Below, in pieces: positions 12,750 through 19,072 of a stretch of 19,072 nucleotides of DNA. The position numbers were made by a program, and so were the translations under genes. Numbering within the stretch: the stretch's first letter is position 1; every line of letters begins with the position of its first letter. The notes under the pieces were generated by a model that was not told the origin of the DNA, did no database searches, and was given only the letters and a program-made list of their open reading frames with translations. Origin of the DNA: Odoribacteraceae bacterium (GTDB lineage: Bacteria; Bacteroidota; Bacteroidia; Bacteroidales; Marinifilaceae); NCBI GenBank assembly GCA_031267995.1, contig JAIRXZ010000140.1:1-19072 (forward strand), written 5' to 3'.

Positions 12750-15080
12750 TTAGAAGGGGTATCCGATGGCGATGTTGAAGACGGAGCGACGGAAGCCGCC
12801 GTTGCGGTTGAGGAGGACGAAGCGGTCGCCGACGGGACGGGTGGGGTCTTTGAGCTTGATGCCGAGGTCGAAGCGGAGGAGGAAGTAGTTGGCGTTTAGC
12901 CTGAGGCCGGCGCCGGTGCCGATGGCGATTTGACGGAGGAAGGAGGAGGAGAGGCGGCTGCCGGCGCGGTCTTCCTTGGAGTAGACGTTCCAGACGTTGC
13001 CGGCGTCGATGAAGAAGGCGCCTTCGAGGAGCCAAAAGAGGGCGAAACGCTGCTCGACGTTGGCGGCCAGCTTGAAGTCGCCGACGCTGTTGGGGTACCA
13101 CCGGCGGCTGGCGTCGGGCGTGACGAAGGTGCCGGGGCCGAGGGTGCGGGCTTGCCAGGCGCGGAGGTCGTTGGCGCCGCCGCAGTAGTAGGCCTCCTCG
13201 ACGGGGAGGACTTTCATGTTGCCGTAGGGGTATCCGCAACCGATCATGAAGCGCCAGACGAGGGAGTTGAGGTCGTTGACATGCCAGTGGTAGCGGTACT
13301 CGGCGTCCATCTTGATGAATTGGGCGTAGCGCACGCCGAGGAATTTGTAGTAGACGTCGACGGGGGAGTTTCGCCCGGGGTGTCCGTCGATGCTGTTGAG
13401 GGCGCGAAGGAGATTGCCGGCGCTTTCGACGTTGACGCGGAGGTAGTTGTAGCTGGACTTTTCGCGGGAGGAGAGGAGCTGGTCGGTGTACGTGGCGGAG
13501 AAGACGGCGGAGAGGATCATGTGGTCGGTGTAGGCGCTTTTGATGTATTCGTTCTTGAGGCTGTCGATGAAGCTGCTCTCGACGTTGTCCATGAGCACGT
13601 AGTTGAGGTCGGCGATGTTGAGTCCGTAGCGCCATTTCTTGTCGGCCTTGCGCCACAGGTAGCCGAAGCGGGCGTTGACGATGGAACGCCTATAATAAGG
13701 AGTGTCCTCGAAACCGTAGGAGAAGGAGATGGTGGTGCGCGGGGCGTAGTCGCGGCGGAAGTTCTTCATGCGGAAGAGGGGCATCCAAAACTGCGGGGTG
13801 ACGAATTTGATTTCCGAGCCAATCTCGCGGGTGTTGAAGATGCCCTCCGTTTCACGCAGTTGCTCCTTTTTGATGGCTCCCCAGATGCCGATGGAAAAGT
13901 CCTCGCCGCCCCTGAAAAGGTTGCGGTGGTTGTAGGTGAAGTTGCCGCCGATGCCGAGGTTGCCGGAGGTGTTGGTGCCCTCCACGGCGACGTTGTAGGA
14001 CTGGCGCTTGAGGGGGGTGAGGCGGATGGTGCAGTCCAGCGGCCTCACGAGGTGCTCGCCGCCGTCCACCTCTTTGAATTCGATACTGACGAGGCGGAAG
14101 AGGTTCAACGCCTGGAGGCGGGAGTAGGTCTCCAGCACCTGGCGGATGTTGTAGAGTTCGTTCCTGTTGATCTGGATGGTTTCGACGATGACCTTGGGGT
14201 TGATCTTCAGCTTGTCGCGGTAGGTGATGGTGTAGCCGCGGTAGTCCAGGCGGTTGGTGACGGTGTCCGCGCCGCTCATCATGGCCAGCTGGTCGTAGTC
14301 CATGTCGATGCGGATGTCGCGGACGAAGTAACGACGGAACAGGCTGGTGTCACTGGTGTTGTCGGCGAGGCGCACGGCGAGGTTCACGGCGTGCTCCCCC
14401 CCCGCGGAGTCGGCGAGAAACTGAACGAAGTTCTTGGAGAAATTGAAGTATCCCTTCTCCCTCAGCGTCTGCGTGACGCGCTCGCGCTCGCCGTCCAGCA
14501 GATCCATGTCCAGCGGCTGTCCGGGATGCAGGACGGTGGCCGTGGTATCCCTGTAATAGACGTCGAGCAAGCCCGTCCGCTCCGCCACCCTGTTGGCGTC
14601 GTTCCGCTCCCTGTTCCGGAAGGATAGCTCCGCGATGGAGGTGCGGGCGCCCGCGTGGACGCGGTATTCCACGCTGGCCCTCCGCCGCTTGACGCGCACG
14701 GAGTCCGACACGGTTGCCTGGTAGTAGCCCTTGTTGAGCAACATCAGCTCCATCTGCCTGACGCTGCGCCCCGCCAGGAAGGGGCTATATATCACGGGAG
14801 GCTCGCCGATGGATCGCAACCACCTGTTGAGGCGCTTGGTGGAATCGCTGCCGCTGAGGTTGTACATCCACAGGTGGAAGCGGGCGGAGGCGAGGATGCG
14901 GGTGTTGGGCTTTTGGCGGATAGTTTTCTTGAGATCAGCGCGCTGCAACTCGCGGGAATCGCTCTTTACCCGTACCCTGTCTAATAAAAACTCCTTCTCG
15001 CCCACGTACTTCATGGGCGAGCAGGAGTAGGTGAAAAGCGCGATAAGCAAAAAAAAAGTGATCTTGTTTGGCGTCTCCAT
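12750..15080 (-). CDS. TamA-like lipoprotein of the Omp85 superfamily (TamL type)
   Basis: This 776-residue protein has a lipoprotein-type signal (FTYSC, Cys20) followed by SPMKYVGEKEFLLDRVRV, typical of the lipidated TamA homologues of Bacteroidetes known as TamL. Residues ~30-370 contain POTRA-like segments (for example MELMLLNKGYYQATVSDSV and INRNELYNIRQVLETYSRLQ). The C-terminal ~400 residues form the Omp85 beta-barrel, ending in the aromatic terminus IAIGYPF. The lid-loop motif, usually (V)RGF/Y, appears here as LRAW at 639-642 inside GGANDLRAWQARTLGPG. In the family it works with an inner-membrane TamB in envelope biogenesis; no tamB lies in this window. It is the first gene of the operon with the kinase, regulator and nucleotidyltransferase, and diverges from the trmH-type gene with 57 bp between starts. 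Confidence 0.9.
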   Translation of the reverse strand: METPNKITFFLLIALFTYSCSPMKYVGEKEFLLDRVRVKSDSRELQRADLKKTIRQKPNTRILASARFHLWMYNLSGSDSTKRLNRWLRSIGEPPVIYSPFLAGRSVRQMELMLLNKGYYQATVSDSVRVKRRRASVEYRVHAGARTSIAELSFRNRERNDANRVAERTGLLDVYYRDTTATVLHPGQPLDMDLLDGERERVTQTLREKGYFNFSKNFVQFLADSAGGEHAVNLAVRLADNTSDTSLFRRYFVRDIRIDMDYDQLAMMSGADTVTNRLDYRGYTITYRDKLKINPKVIVETIQINRNELYNIRQVLETYSRLQALNLFRLVSIEFKEVDGGEHLVRPLDCTIRLTPLKRQSYNVAVEGTNTSGNLGIGGNFTYNHRNLFRGGEDFSIGIWGAIKKEQLRETEGIFNTREIGSEIKFVTPQFWMPLFRMKNFRRDYAPRTTISFSYGFEDTPYYRRSIVNARFGYLWRKADKKWRYGLNIADLNYVLMDNVESSFIDSLKNEYIKSAYTDHMILSAVFSATYTDQLLSSREKSSYNYLRVNVESAGNLLRALNSIDGHPGRNSPVDVYYKFLGVRYAQFIKMDAEYRYHWHVNDLNSLVWRFMIGCGYPYGNMKVLPVEEAYYCGGANDLRAWQARTLGPGTFVTPDASRRWYPNSVGDFKLAANVEQRFALFWLLEGAFFIDAGNVWNVYSKEDRAGSRLSSSFLRQIAIGTGAGLRLNANYFLLRFDLGIKLKDPTRPVGDRFVLLNRNGGFRRSVFNIAIGYPF

Positions 15081-15101
15081 GCTCGTAGTTCAAAAAAGTA
15101 C

Positions 15102-15109
15102 TATCTTTG
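15102..15109 (+). promoter_or_regulatory. Bacteroidetes -7 promoter element for the RNA methyltransferase gene
   Basis: TATCTTTG matches the Bacteroidetes -7 consensus TAnnTTTG and lies 28 bp before the ATG at 15138, in the short divergent gap shared with the tamL-like gene. No good TTG is visible about 19 bp further upstream, so the -33 element is weak or absent. Transcription would begin near 15115. Confidence 0.6.
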
Positions 15110-15137
15110 TGTTCCGTTTAACAGACCGACTAACAGT

Positions 15138-15893
15138 ATGCCGAGTAAACACCTAACAAATGTAGTCCAAAACCTTGAAAAAAGGAAATTCAGGGGTAAA
15201 TATAATCTTTTCAAAATCGAGGGTGAAAAGTTGGTGGGCGAGCTGTTGCGTTCGGGACTGAAAATCGACACCTTAATAGCTCTCCCGGAGTGGTTGGACG
15301 GCAGGGATGACGTGCCCGCGGGGTGCACCGTCGAGGAGGTAAACAGACGGGAAATGGAGCGAATCACCACTTTTAAATCGGCGCCGGCAGTGATTGCCCT
15401 CGCGGAGATGCCGCCGGAGGCAACACCGGAAGTGCCCGCGGACGGCCTTTCCGTCGCCCTGAACGGCGTGCAGGATCCCGGCAACCTGGGGACGATCCTC
15501 CGGGTGTGCGACTGGTTCGGCGTGCATCGCGTGTTTTGCGACAGGGAGTGCGCCGGGTATCTCAATCCCAAGGTTATACAGGCCAGCATGGGCGCCATCT
15601 TCAGGGTGGGGGTGGCCTACGTCGACCTGCTCGATTTCATCCCCGCCACCGTCACCGGGGAGTTCCCGTGCTACGGCACCTTCCTCGAGGGCGAGAGTCT
15701 CTACACGGTGAAACGCGGCGACCGCGGCCTCATCCTCATGGGCAACGAGGGGGGAGGCATCGCCCCGGCGCTGGCGCGGCTGGTGACGCGCGGGCTGACC
15801 ATCCCTCGCTTCTCGCCGGCGGCCGATTCGCTGAACGTGGGGGTGGCCGCGGGCATCGTCCTATCGGAATTTAGACGAACAACAGATAATTGA
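15138..15893 (+). CDS. SpoU/TrmH-family RNA 2'-O-methyltransferase
   Basis: This 251-residue SPOUT methyltransferase has the three SpoU motifs in order: motif 1 NGVQDPGNLGTILRV from Asn109, motif 2 ILMGNEGGGI around Gly202-Glu204, and motif 3 IPRFSPAADSLNVGVAAGIV from Ile222. The N-terminal ~100 residues form a substrate-binding domain starting with the basic segment KRKFRGKYNLFKIEGEKLV. Such enzymes use S-adenosylmethionine to methylate ribose in rRNA or tRNA; the target here (RlmB- or TrmH-like) cannot be decided. The catalytic Arg expected in motif 1 is present within TILRV. It is divergent from the tamL-like gene and 44 bp upstream of the small outer-membrane protein gene, with which it may be co-transcribed. 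Confidence 0.93.
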   Translation: MPSKHLTNVVQNLEKRKFRGKYNLFKIEGEKLVGELLRSGLKIDTLIALPEWLDGRDDVPAGCTVEEVNRREMERITTFKSAPAVIALAEMPPEATPEVPADGLSVALNGVQDPGNLGTILRVCDWFGVHRVFCDRECAGYLNPKVIQASMGAIFRVGVAYVDLLDFIPATVTGEFPCYGTFLEGESLYTVKRGDRGLILMGNEGGGIAPALARLVTRGLTIPRFSPAADSLNVGVAAGIVLSEFRRTTDN

Positions 15894-15937
15894 ATAATAA
15901 GTATTAACAATGTGCAATGCACGAAAACCGAAGTAAC

Positions 15938-16519
15938 ATGAAAAAATTCATTTTCCTCACTCTTCTCGCCCTTGCCGGCACCAGCGTGATGGCGCAGCAA
16001 AAACCTCTCGAACTTGGCATACACGGGGGATGGAGCTACACCAAAATGTACGCTGATAACCACCGCACGAGAACCCACTGGGGGTACTCGGCAGGCATCT
16101 TCGGCCGGGTGAACCTCGTCAAGCAACTCTACCTGGAGCCAGGCCTCAACTATGTCCACAAGGAGGTGATCCTCGAACGATCGGTGAACGACACGAAGCT
16201 CCGGGCATCCTCCGTGGAGGTTCCCGTCCTGCTGGGTGTCAAGTTCCTGAACTTCCCCCTGATCAAGGTGCGCGGGTTTGTAGGCCCGGTGGCTTCGATC
16301 CTGACCAAGCCGATAAAGTACGACGATTACGTGGCGGATATGAATAATCCTCCCGAGGTGACTTCCAGCAAGTCGATGTTTTACGCCCGCGCCGGCCTGG
16401 GCGTGGACGTGTGGCAGGCCACGTTCGACCTGAGCTACGAGGTGGGGATGAAGAAATTCGCCCCCACGCTGAGCGTTCCCCAAACGTTCAACATCACCCT
16501 GGGGATTAAGATATTCTAA
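15938..16519 (+). CDS. Small outer-membrane beta-barrel protein (PorT / OmpW-size porin-like)
   Basis: This 193-residue exported protein has a clean signal peptide (MKKFIFLTLLALAGTSVMAQ). I chose the ATG at 15938 over the upstream in-frame ATG at 15917 because it places the basic residues directly before the hydrophobic core. The mature part alternates amphipathic strands (LELGIHGGWSYTKM, GYSAGIFGRVNLVKQLYLEP, VPVLLGVKFLNF, RAGLGVDVWQATFDLSYEVG) and ends in the barrel terminus NITLGIKIF. This fits the outer-membrane beta-barrel families of about eight strands common in Bacteroidetes (PF13568-like). A specific function is not apparent. A hairpin follows the stop codon. Confidence 0.86.
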   Translation: MKKFIFLTLLALAGTSVMAQQKPLELGIHGGWSYTKMYADNHRTRTHWGYSAGIFGRVNLVKQLYLEPGLNYVHKEVILERSVNDTKLRASSVEVPVLLGVKFLNFPLIKVRGFVGPVASILTKPIKYDDYVADMNNPPEVTSSKSMFYARAGLGVDVWQATFDLSYEVGMKKFAPTLSVPQTFNITLGIKIF

Positions 16520-16524
16520 GTGGT

Positions 16525-16546
16525 CGCGCTCCCGGACGGGAGCGCG
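16525..16546 (+). terminator. Strong GC-rich hairpin after the beta-barrel gene
   Basis: CGCGCTCCC (16525-16533) pairs perfectly with GGGAGCGCG (16538-16546) around a GGAC loop, starting 5 bp after the stop codon. There is no T-run downstream, so it may act as a 3'-stabilising stem or a weak terminator rather than a classical rho-independent one. The next ~170 bp (16547-16715) is GC-rich and holds nothing I can identify. Confidence 0.55.
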
Positions 16547-16715
16547 AGAAGGCGATCGCCCGCGATCCCTCCCTTGCCCGGCACGACGCGCGTGTCGCCG
16601 GCAGGCGGGAGAGAACGCGGGCGGTTCCTTGTTTATCGCGGACGGGGTTCCCCCGCGGCCGGCGGGGGTAGGGGGTGCCGGCCGGCGGGGACGGTTTTTC
16701 CCGGTCGAGGGGGCG

Positions 16716-16919
16716 TTACCGCGTCGGGAAGTCGTCGCGTTTCCTGGCGCGTTCGGCGCGATCGGCGGACAGCGCGCAGTCGATACCTCGCTCCCGCATG
16801 GCCTTGTTGTGGCCGACGTGGGTCTCCGGGAAGCGTCCCTTCCGCGAGAAAAAGATGGATACTCCCAGGCCGACGACGGCCAGCCCGACGAGTAACGAAG
16901 TGATGATGAACGTGGTCAT
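16716..16919 (-). CDS. Small single-TM membrane protein, conserved-hypothetical type
   Basis: This 67-residue protein has an N-terminal transmembrane helix (TTFIITSLLVGLAVVGLGVSI, shown only in outline: residues ~2-24). A short conserved-looking tail follows: SRKGRFPETHVGHNKAMRERGI, then a polar Arg/Asp-rich C terminus. The tail with FPETHVGHN and MRERGI resembles small hypothetical membrane proteins found widely in Bacteroidales. The function is unknown. I place the start at 16919 (MTTF) because AAGAAAG lies just upstream; an alternative ATG at 16940 adds seven polar residues. The gene is divergent from the PUR-domain gene. Confidence 0.72.
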   Translation of the reverse strand: MTTFIITSLLVGLAVVGLGVSIFFSRKGRFPETHVGHNKAMRERGIDCALSADRAERARKRDDFPTR

Positions 16920-16991
16920 GTTTCTTTCTTGTTGATTCACCGCGAAGTTAACTGAAATTTCAAGGTGCTTTTAATTTTCACCTCTCGCCGC

Positions 16992-17020
16992 TTGATTGCC
17001 GAAACTTTTTCTTACATTTG
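16992..17020 (+). promoter_or_regulatory. Bacteroidetes housekeeping promoter for the PUR-domain gene
   Basis: TTG at 16992-16994 (-33 element) and TACATTTG at 17013-17020 (-7 element, consensus TAnnTTTG) are separated by 18 bp, the expected spacing for the major Bacteroidetes sigma factor. Transcription should start near 17026, about 25 bp before the ATG at 17052. This also shows that the open frame upstream of 17052 is leader rather than coding sequence. Confidence 0.8.
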
Positions 17021-17051
17021 GGCGGTAAAGTCAAATAAAAATTTGGAAACG

Positions 17052-17363
17052 ATGGATGTATACGGACAAAACGACGCGGTGGACTCCAACGAAAGGGATG
17101 AAGTCTACACGAATGCAGTAAAAGCAGGGAAAAGAACCTATTTTTTTGATGTGAAGGCGACTCGTAATGGTGATTATTATCTCACGATAACGGAGAGCAA
17201 GAAGAAATTCGACAAGGACGGGATCCCGAGCTACGAGAAGCACAAGGTTTTCTTGTACAAGGAGGATTTCGAGAAGTTCGTCGAGGGGCTGAACGACGCG
17301 ATCGAGGTGGTGAAGGCCGCCCTTGGAGGGGTGCTCCCCTCGCGGGACGATTCGGAACTCTGA
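17052..17363 (+). CDS. PUR-family single-stranded DNA/RNA-binding protein (DUF3276)
   Basis: This 103-residue protein matches the small bacterial PUR-alpha-like family (DUF3276). After a short acidic lead (MDVYGQNDAVDSNERDEVYT), a PUR repeat runs from ~20 to 95 with strands KRTYFFDVKATRNGDYYLTITESKK (in parts), the IPSYEKHKVFLYKEDFEKF segment and the closing helix VEGLNDAIEVVKAAL. Homologues bind single-stranded nucleic acids and in Borrelia (BpuR) act as RNA-binding regulators. The start at 17052 is supported by the promoter at 16992-17020; an open frame to 16965 would place the promoter inside the gene. A terminator follows 28 bp after the stop. Confidence 0.93.
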   Translation: MDVYGQNDAVDSNERDEVYTNAVKAGKRTYFFDVKATRNGDYYLTITESKKKFDKDGIPSYEKHKVFLYKEDFEKFVEGLNDAIEVVKAALGGVLPSRDDSEL

Positions 17364-17382
17364 TTTCCCCGGCAAGTCAATG

Positions 17383-17417
17383 AAAAAAAGCGGGTGGCGT
17401 TGAGCCACCCTTTTTTT
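17383..17417. terminator. Bidirectional rho-independent terminator
   Basis: GGGTGGC (17392-17398) pairs with GCCACCC (17404-17410) around GTTGA, followed by seven T (17411-17417) and preceded by seven A (17383-17389). It can end the PUR-gene transcript on the + strand and the transglycosylase-like gene transcript arriving on the - strand. Confidence 0.92.
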
Positions 17418-17494
17418 ACGCGTCGCGGCGAGGAGGTGTTTCTCGCTCGCCGCGTTATTCTCGTGTCGCCGTGTCGCTTTAGTTCTTCGCGCCG

Positions 17495-17563
17495 CGTCGC
17501 CCTTGTCCCTGTCGCCGCGCCGCCCCTGTCCCTGGCGGCGCGTCGCCCTTGTCCCTGGCGGCG
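17495..17563. repeat. Three tandem 23-bp GC-rich units
   Basis: Units at 17495, 17518 and 17541 share the pattern CGtCGCCCtTGTCCCTG followed by a six-base GCGGCG/TCGCCG end. They fall in the ~165-bp untranslated stretch (17418-17587) between the terminator and the stop of the minus-strand transglycosylase-like gene. Looser relatives (GTGTCGCCGTGTCGC) lie just before, at 17463-17477. No gene is visible in this stretch. Confidence 0.8.
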
Positions 17564-17587
17564 GGCAGGGTAGGGGCGTCGCGGGGA

Positions 17588-18397
17588 TCAGTTCGCGCCC
17601 GCGGGGATGGGGTCGCGTGGCTGTTCGGGCGCGTCGGGCGCGGCGTTGGCTTGCCCGGACAGCGCGTCGTGGAACCACAGCGCGATGTCGCTATACCGGT
17701 ACTTGTCCGTGGAGAAGTGGGGGAATAGCGGGCGGAGCGCGGTGTCCCGGATTTGCCGCTCGGACTTGTGGAAGCCGCAGTTGTAGGCCGAGGCGTAGAA
17801 GCACAGTCGCTCCCCCGGGGTCGCGAAGGTGAGGTGCCCGAACCTCCTGCCCACCGCTTCGCAAAACATCTCCAGGTAAACCATTTGCCACTCTACCGTG
17901 TTGAGGCGGTTGACTCTCTCCACGCGCGCCGCCCTCGTGTCGGGCGAGGGGAAGAGGCAGTCGGCGTACCGCGTCGCCAGCAGCGAGTCGGCGGCGACGT
18001 GCTCCTCCAGCCGCTCGACGAACGAGGGTTTCATCTGGAAGCAGCCGATGGAGAAGTCGGCGTACGCCTTGCCGCTTTGCACGTAGAGCACCTTGAGGGC
18101 GTAGGTTTCCACCTTGTCTTTGAGGTGACTGTATTGCGTGAGTTCGGGCGCGACGATGGCGAACACGAGGGGGGCGGGCAGCCCGGTGACGCCGGCCACG
18201 CGTCGGAATTCCTCGACGCGGGTGTTGTAAAATTCCAGGGCGAGGGTACATTCCTGCCGGTACCGCGCCGGGTAGGATTGCCCGACCGCCGCGCCCGCCC
18301 ACGCGAGGAGGGCGAGCAGCGGCAGCAGCGGGCGAAGCGCGCCGGCGCCGGGGACGCACGCGGCGACCGGCCGGGGCGTTGGTTTTGTTGTTGTCAT
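17588..18397 (-). CDS. Exported lytic-transglycosylase-like (lysozyme fold) protein
   Basis: This 269-residue protein has an N-terminal signal peptide (hydrophobic ~20-39, probable cut after AVGQ). Motifs of SLT-type lytic transglycosylases appear in the right order, though diverged. FAIVAPELTQYS (~79-90) could supply the catalytic Glu85. FSIGCFQMKPSF (115-126) corresponds to the family SxGLMQ(I/L)xP motif. AYNCG (204-208) corresponds to AYNAG. Two Cys (119 and 207) fall in these motif positions and may form a disulfide. Members cleave peptidoglycan with 1,6-anhydro product formation; activity here is inferred, because the residue after the catalytic Glu (normally Ser) is Leu. The C-terminal tail is Pro/Ala-rich. 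It lies 51 bp downstream of the three-TM protein gene, in the same direction. Confidence 0.72.
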   Translation of the reverse strand: MTTTKPTPRPVAACVPGAGALRPLLPLLALLAWAGAAVGQSYPARYRQECTLALEFYNTRVEEFRRVAGVTGLPAPLVFAIVAPELTQYSHLKDKVETYALKVLYVQSGKAYADFSIGCFQMKPSFVERLEEHVAADSLLATRYADCLFPSPDTRAARVERVNRLNTVEWQMVYLEMFCEAVGRRFGHLTFATPGERLCFYASAYNCGFHKSERQIRDTALRPLFPHFSTDKYRYSDIALWFHDALSGQANAAPDAPEQPRDPIPAGAN

Positions 18398-18448
18398 GGT
18401 TGTTGGGCCGGGTGGCGGGTGGGGTATCGCCCGGCGACTTCACGTTTA

Positions 18449-18967
18449 CTATAGCGCGATGATGAAGACCAGCATGGCGACCAGGAAGGCTAACACTACT
18501 AATCCCAGGCAGATGATGGTGAACCAGCCTACCAACTGCCAGTACGATTTCTGAAACCACATGGCCGCTCCCAGGTCGTCCACGTTCCCGTCTTTCGCGA
18601 ATTGCCTGAACTTCCTGGCCGCGTTCAGCAGCAGCATCGAGTAGCGTAGCACGACCAGCGCGACGGCGAGGTAGATGATAAACATCACGACGCGCAATCC
18701 AAGCGCGGTGCTGTGGTAGTACTCGACTCCGGACGTGTGGCCGCCCCCGGACATGTAGGTGCTGGGTTGGGGCATGTTGTCGAGCATCAGGCCTATAAGG
18801 GAGGCGATGACCATCAGGCCGGCGCCGATGAAGCCCATGATGGCAAGGAATGTCATCCACGGGGCGGTTTTTTTCGCGGCCACGGTGATGAGTTCGGGCA
18901 GTCCCTGGTGTTGGTTGTTGGTGTTGGCCGTGTTGACGGTGTTTTCGTCGGTGGTGTTGTGTTCCAT
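18449..18967 (-). CDS. Three-TM membrane protein of unknown function (possibly DUF5362-like)
   Basis: This 172-residue protein has a polar, Asn/Thr-rich N terminus (~1-35) and three hydrophobic helices at ~38-60, 91-114 and 146-170. A Gly/Ser/His-containing loop (~64-88) lies between the first two, and a basic amphipathic segment (NAARKFRQFAKDGNVDDL, ~115-132) precedes the last helix. The AARKFRQFA...D...L..AM..QKSYW pattern resembles a family of small Bacteroidetes membrane proteins of unknown function (DUF5362 is my best guess, unverified). No enzymatic motif is seen. It is probably co-transcribed with the transglycosylase-like gene downstream. Confidence 0.78.
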   Translation of the reverse strand: MEHNTTDENTVNTANTNNQHQGLPELITVAAKKTAPWMTFLAIMGFIGAGLMVIASLIGLMLDNMPQPSTYMSGGGHTSGVEYYHSTALGLRVVMFIIYLAVALVVLRYSMLLLNAARKFRQFAKDGNVDDLGAAMWFQKSYWQLVGWFTIICLGLVVLAFLVAMLVFIIAL

Positions 18968-19030
18968 AATTTTTGTTTTAAAGGTTTATAAAATAGTGTG
19001 TTATTCGTGTTATCGTTTGGTGTGAGTACC

Positions 19031-19072
19031 TTCCACCGTTCGGTGGAATCGTCTTCCACCGCCCGGTGGAAG
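19031..19072. repeat. Two tandem near-identical hairpins at the window edge
   Basis: TTCCACCGTTCGGTGGAA (19031-19048) and CTTCCACCGCCCGGTGGAAG (19053-19072) are each near-perfect palindromes, with stems of 7-8 and 8-9 bp. They share TTCCACCG..CGGTGGAA and sit 24 bp apart. The window ends exactly at the end of the second, so more copies may follow. They lie ~65-105 bp upstream of the minus-strand three-TM gene start. Confidence 0.9.

Noticed and set aside
11779..13656. 625-codon minus-strand frame rich in Arg, Pro and His overlapping the kinase and TamL-like genes
   Set aside because: It is a frame-shifted reading of two real genes in the same strand, with extreme Arg/Pro/His composition and no recognisable domain.
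12930..14627. 565-codon plus-strand open frame opposite the TamL-like gene
   Set aside because: It has low-complexity Val/Glu/Asp/Gly composition and is antisense to a complete Omp85-type gene with correct signal and barrel motifs.
16520..16935. Several plus-strand frames of 86-127 codons after the beta-barrel gene
   Set aside because: They are Arg/Gly/Pro-rich, overlap each other in different frames, and lie antisense to a small membrane protein with a clear transmembrane helix.
16965..17051. N-terminal extension of the PUR-domain gene to 16965
   Set aside because: The promoter boxes at 16992-17020 fall inside the extension, and the family begins near the ATG at 17052.

Overview
The window reads as chromosomal DNA from a high-GC member of the Bacteroidota, most likely a gut-associated Bacteroidales. 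The evidence is a SusC/SusD pair behind a FecR-type anti-sigma gene, a lipidated TamA-like (TamL) Omp85 protein, a PUR-domain protein of the DUF3276 type, Bacteroidetes-style promoters (-7 box TAnnTTTG), and no strong Shine-Dalgarno sites. Genus and species cannot be assigned from the sequence alone.

Region 1 (1-9187, all + strand) is a nutrient-acquisition locus. It contains the 3' end of a FecR-like anti-sigma factor, a SusC/RagA TonB-dependent transporter with an N-terminal STN signalling domain, a SusD/RagB lipoprotein, and a lipoprotein combining an Ig-like (BIG2) and a BspA-type leucine-rich-repeat region. After a strong rho-independent terminator comes a lipoprotein M60/enhancin-type metallopeptidase with an intact HEHGH...E zinc motif. 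The likely logic is that a host glycoprotein (mucin-type) is bound and cut at the cell surface, the product is imported by SusCD, and the STN domain reports transport to FecR and its missing ECF sigma factor.

Region 2 (9188-9930) has no credible gene. It holds two neighbouring arrays of 21-bp units. The first changes orientation midway around a perfect 31-bp inverted repeat. The second has twelve units, each with a small dyad around TCTCTAGAGA or TCTCTATAGA. This is the most unusual structure in the window.

Region 3 (9931-15080) has a HEAT-like alpha-helical protein on the + strand. It meets tail to tail, with a 22-bp overlap, a tight four-gene minus-strand operon: TamL-like outer-membrane assembly protein, three-TM histidine kinase, NarL-type response regulator and MurU-like sugar-1-phosphate nucleotidyltransferase. 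The operon links outer-membrane biogenesis, envelope sensing and nucleotide-sugar or cell-wall metabolism.

Region 4 (15081-19072) carries a SpoU/TrmH RNA methyltransferase divergent from tamL, a small outer-membrane beta-barrel protein, a tiny single-TM protein (minus strand), a PUR-domain protein with a clear promoter and a bidirectional terminator, an exported lytic-transglycosylase-like protein (minus) and a three-TM protein of unknown function (minus). The window ends inside a pair of near-identical strong hairpins.
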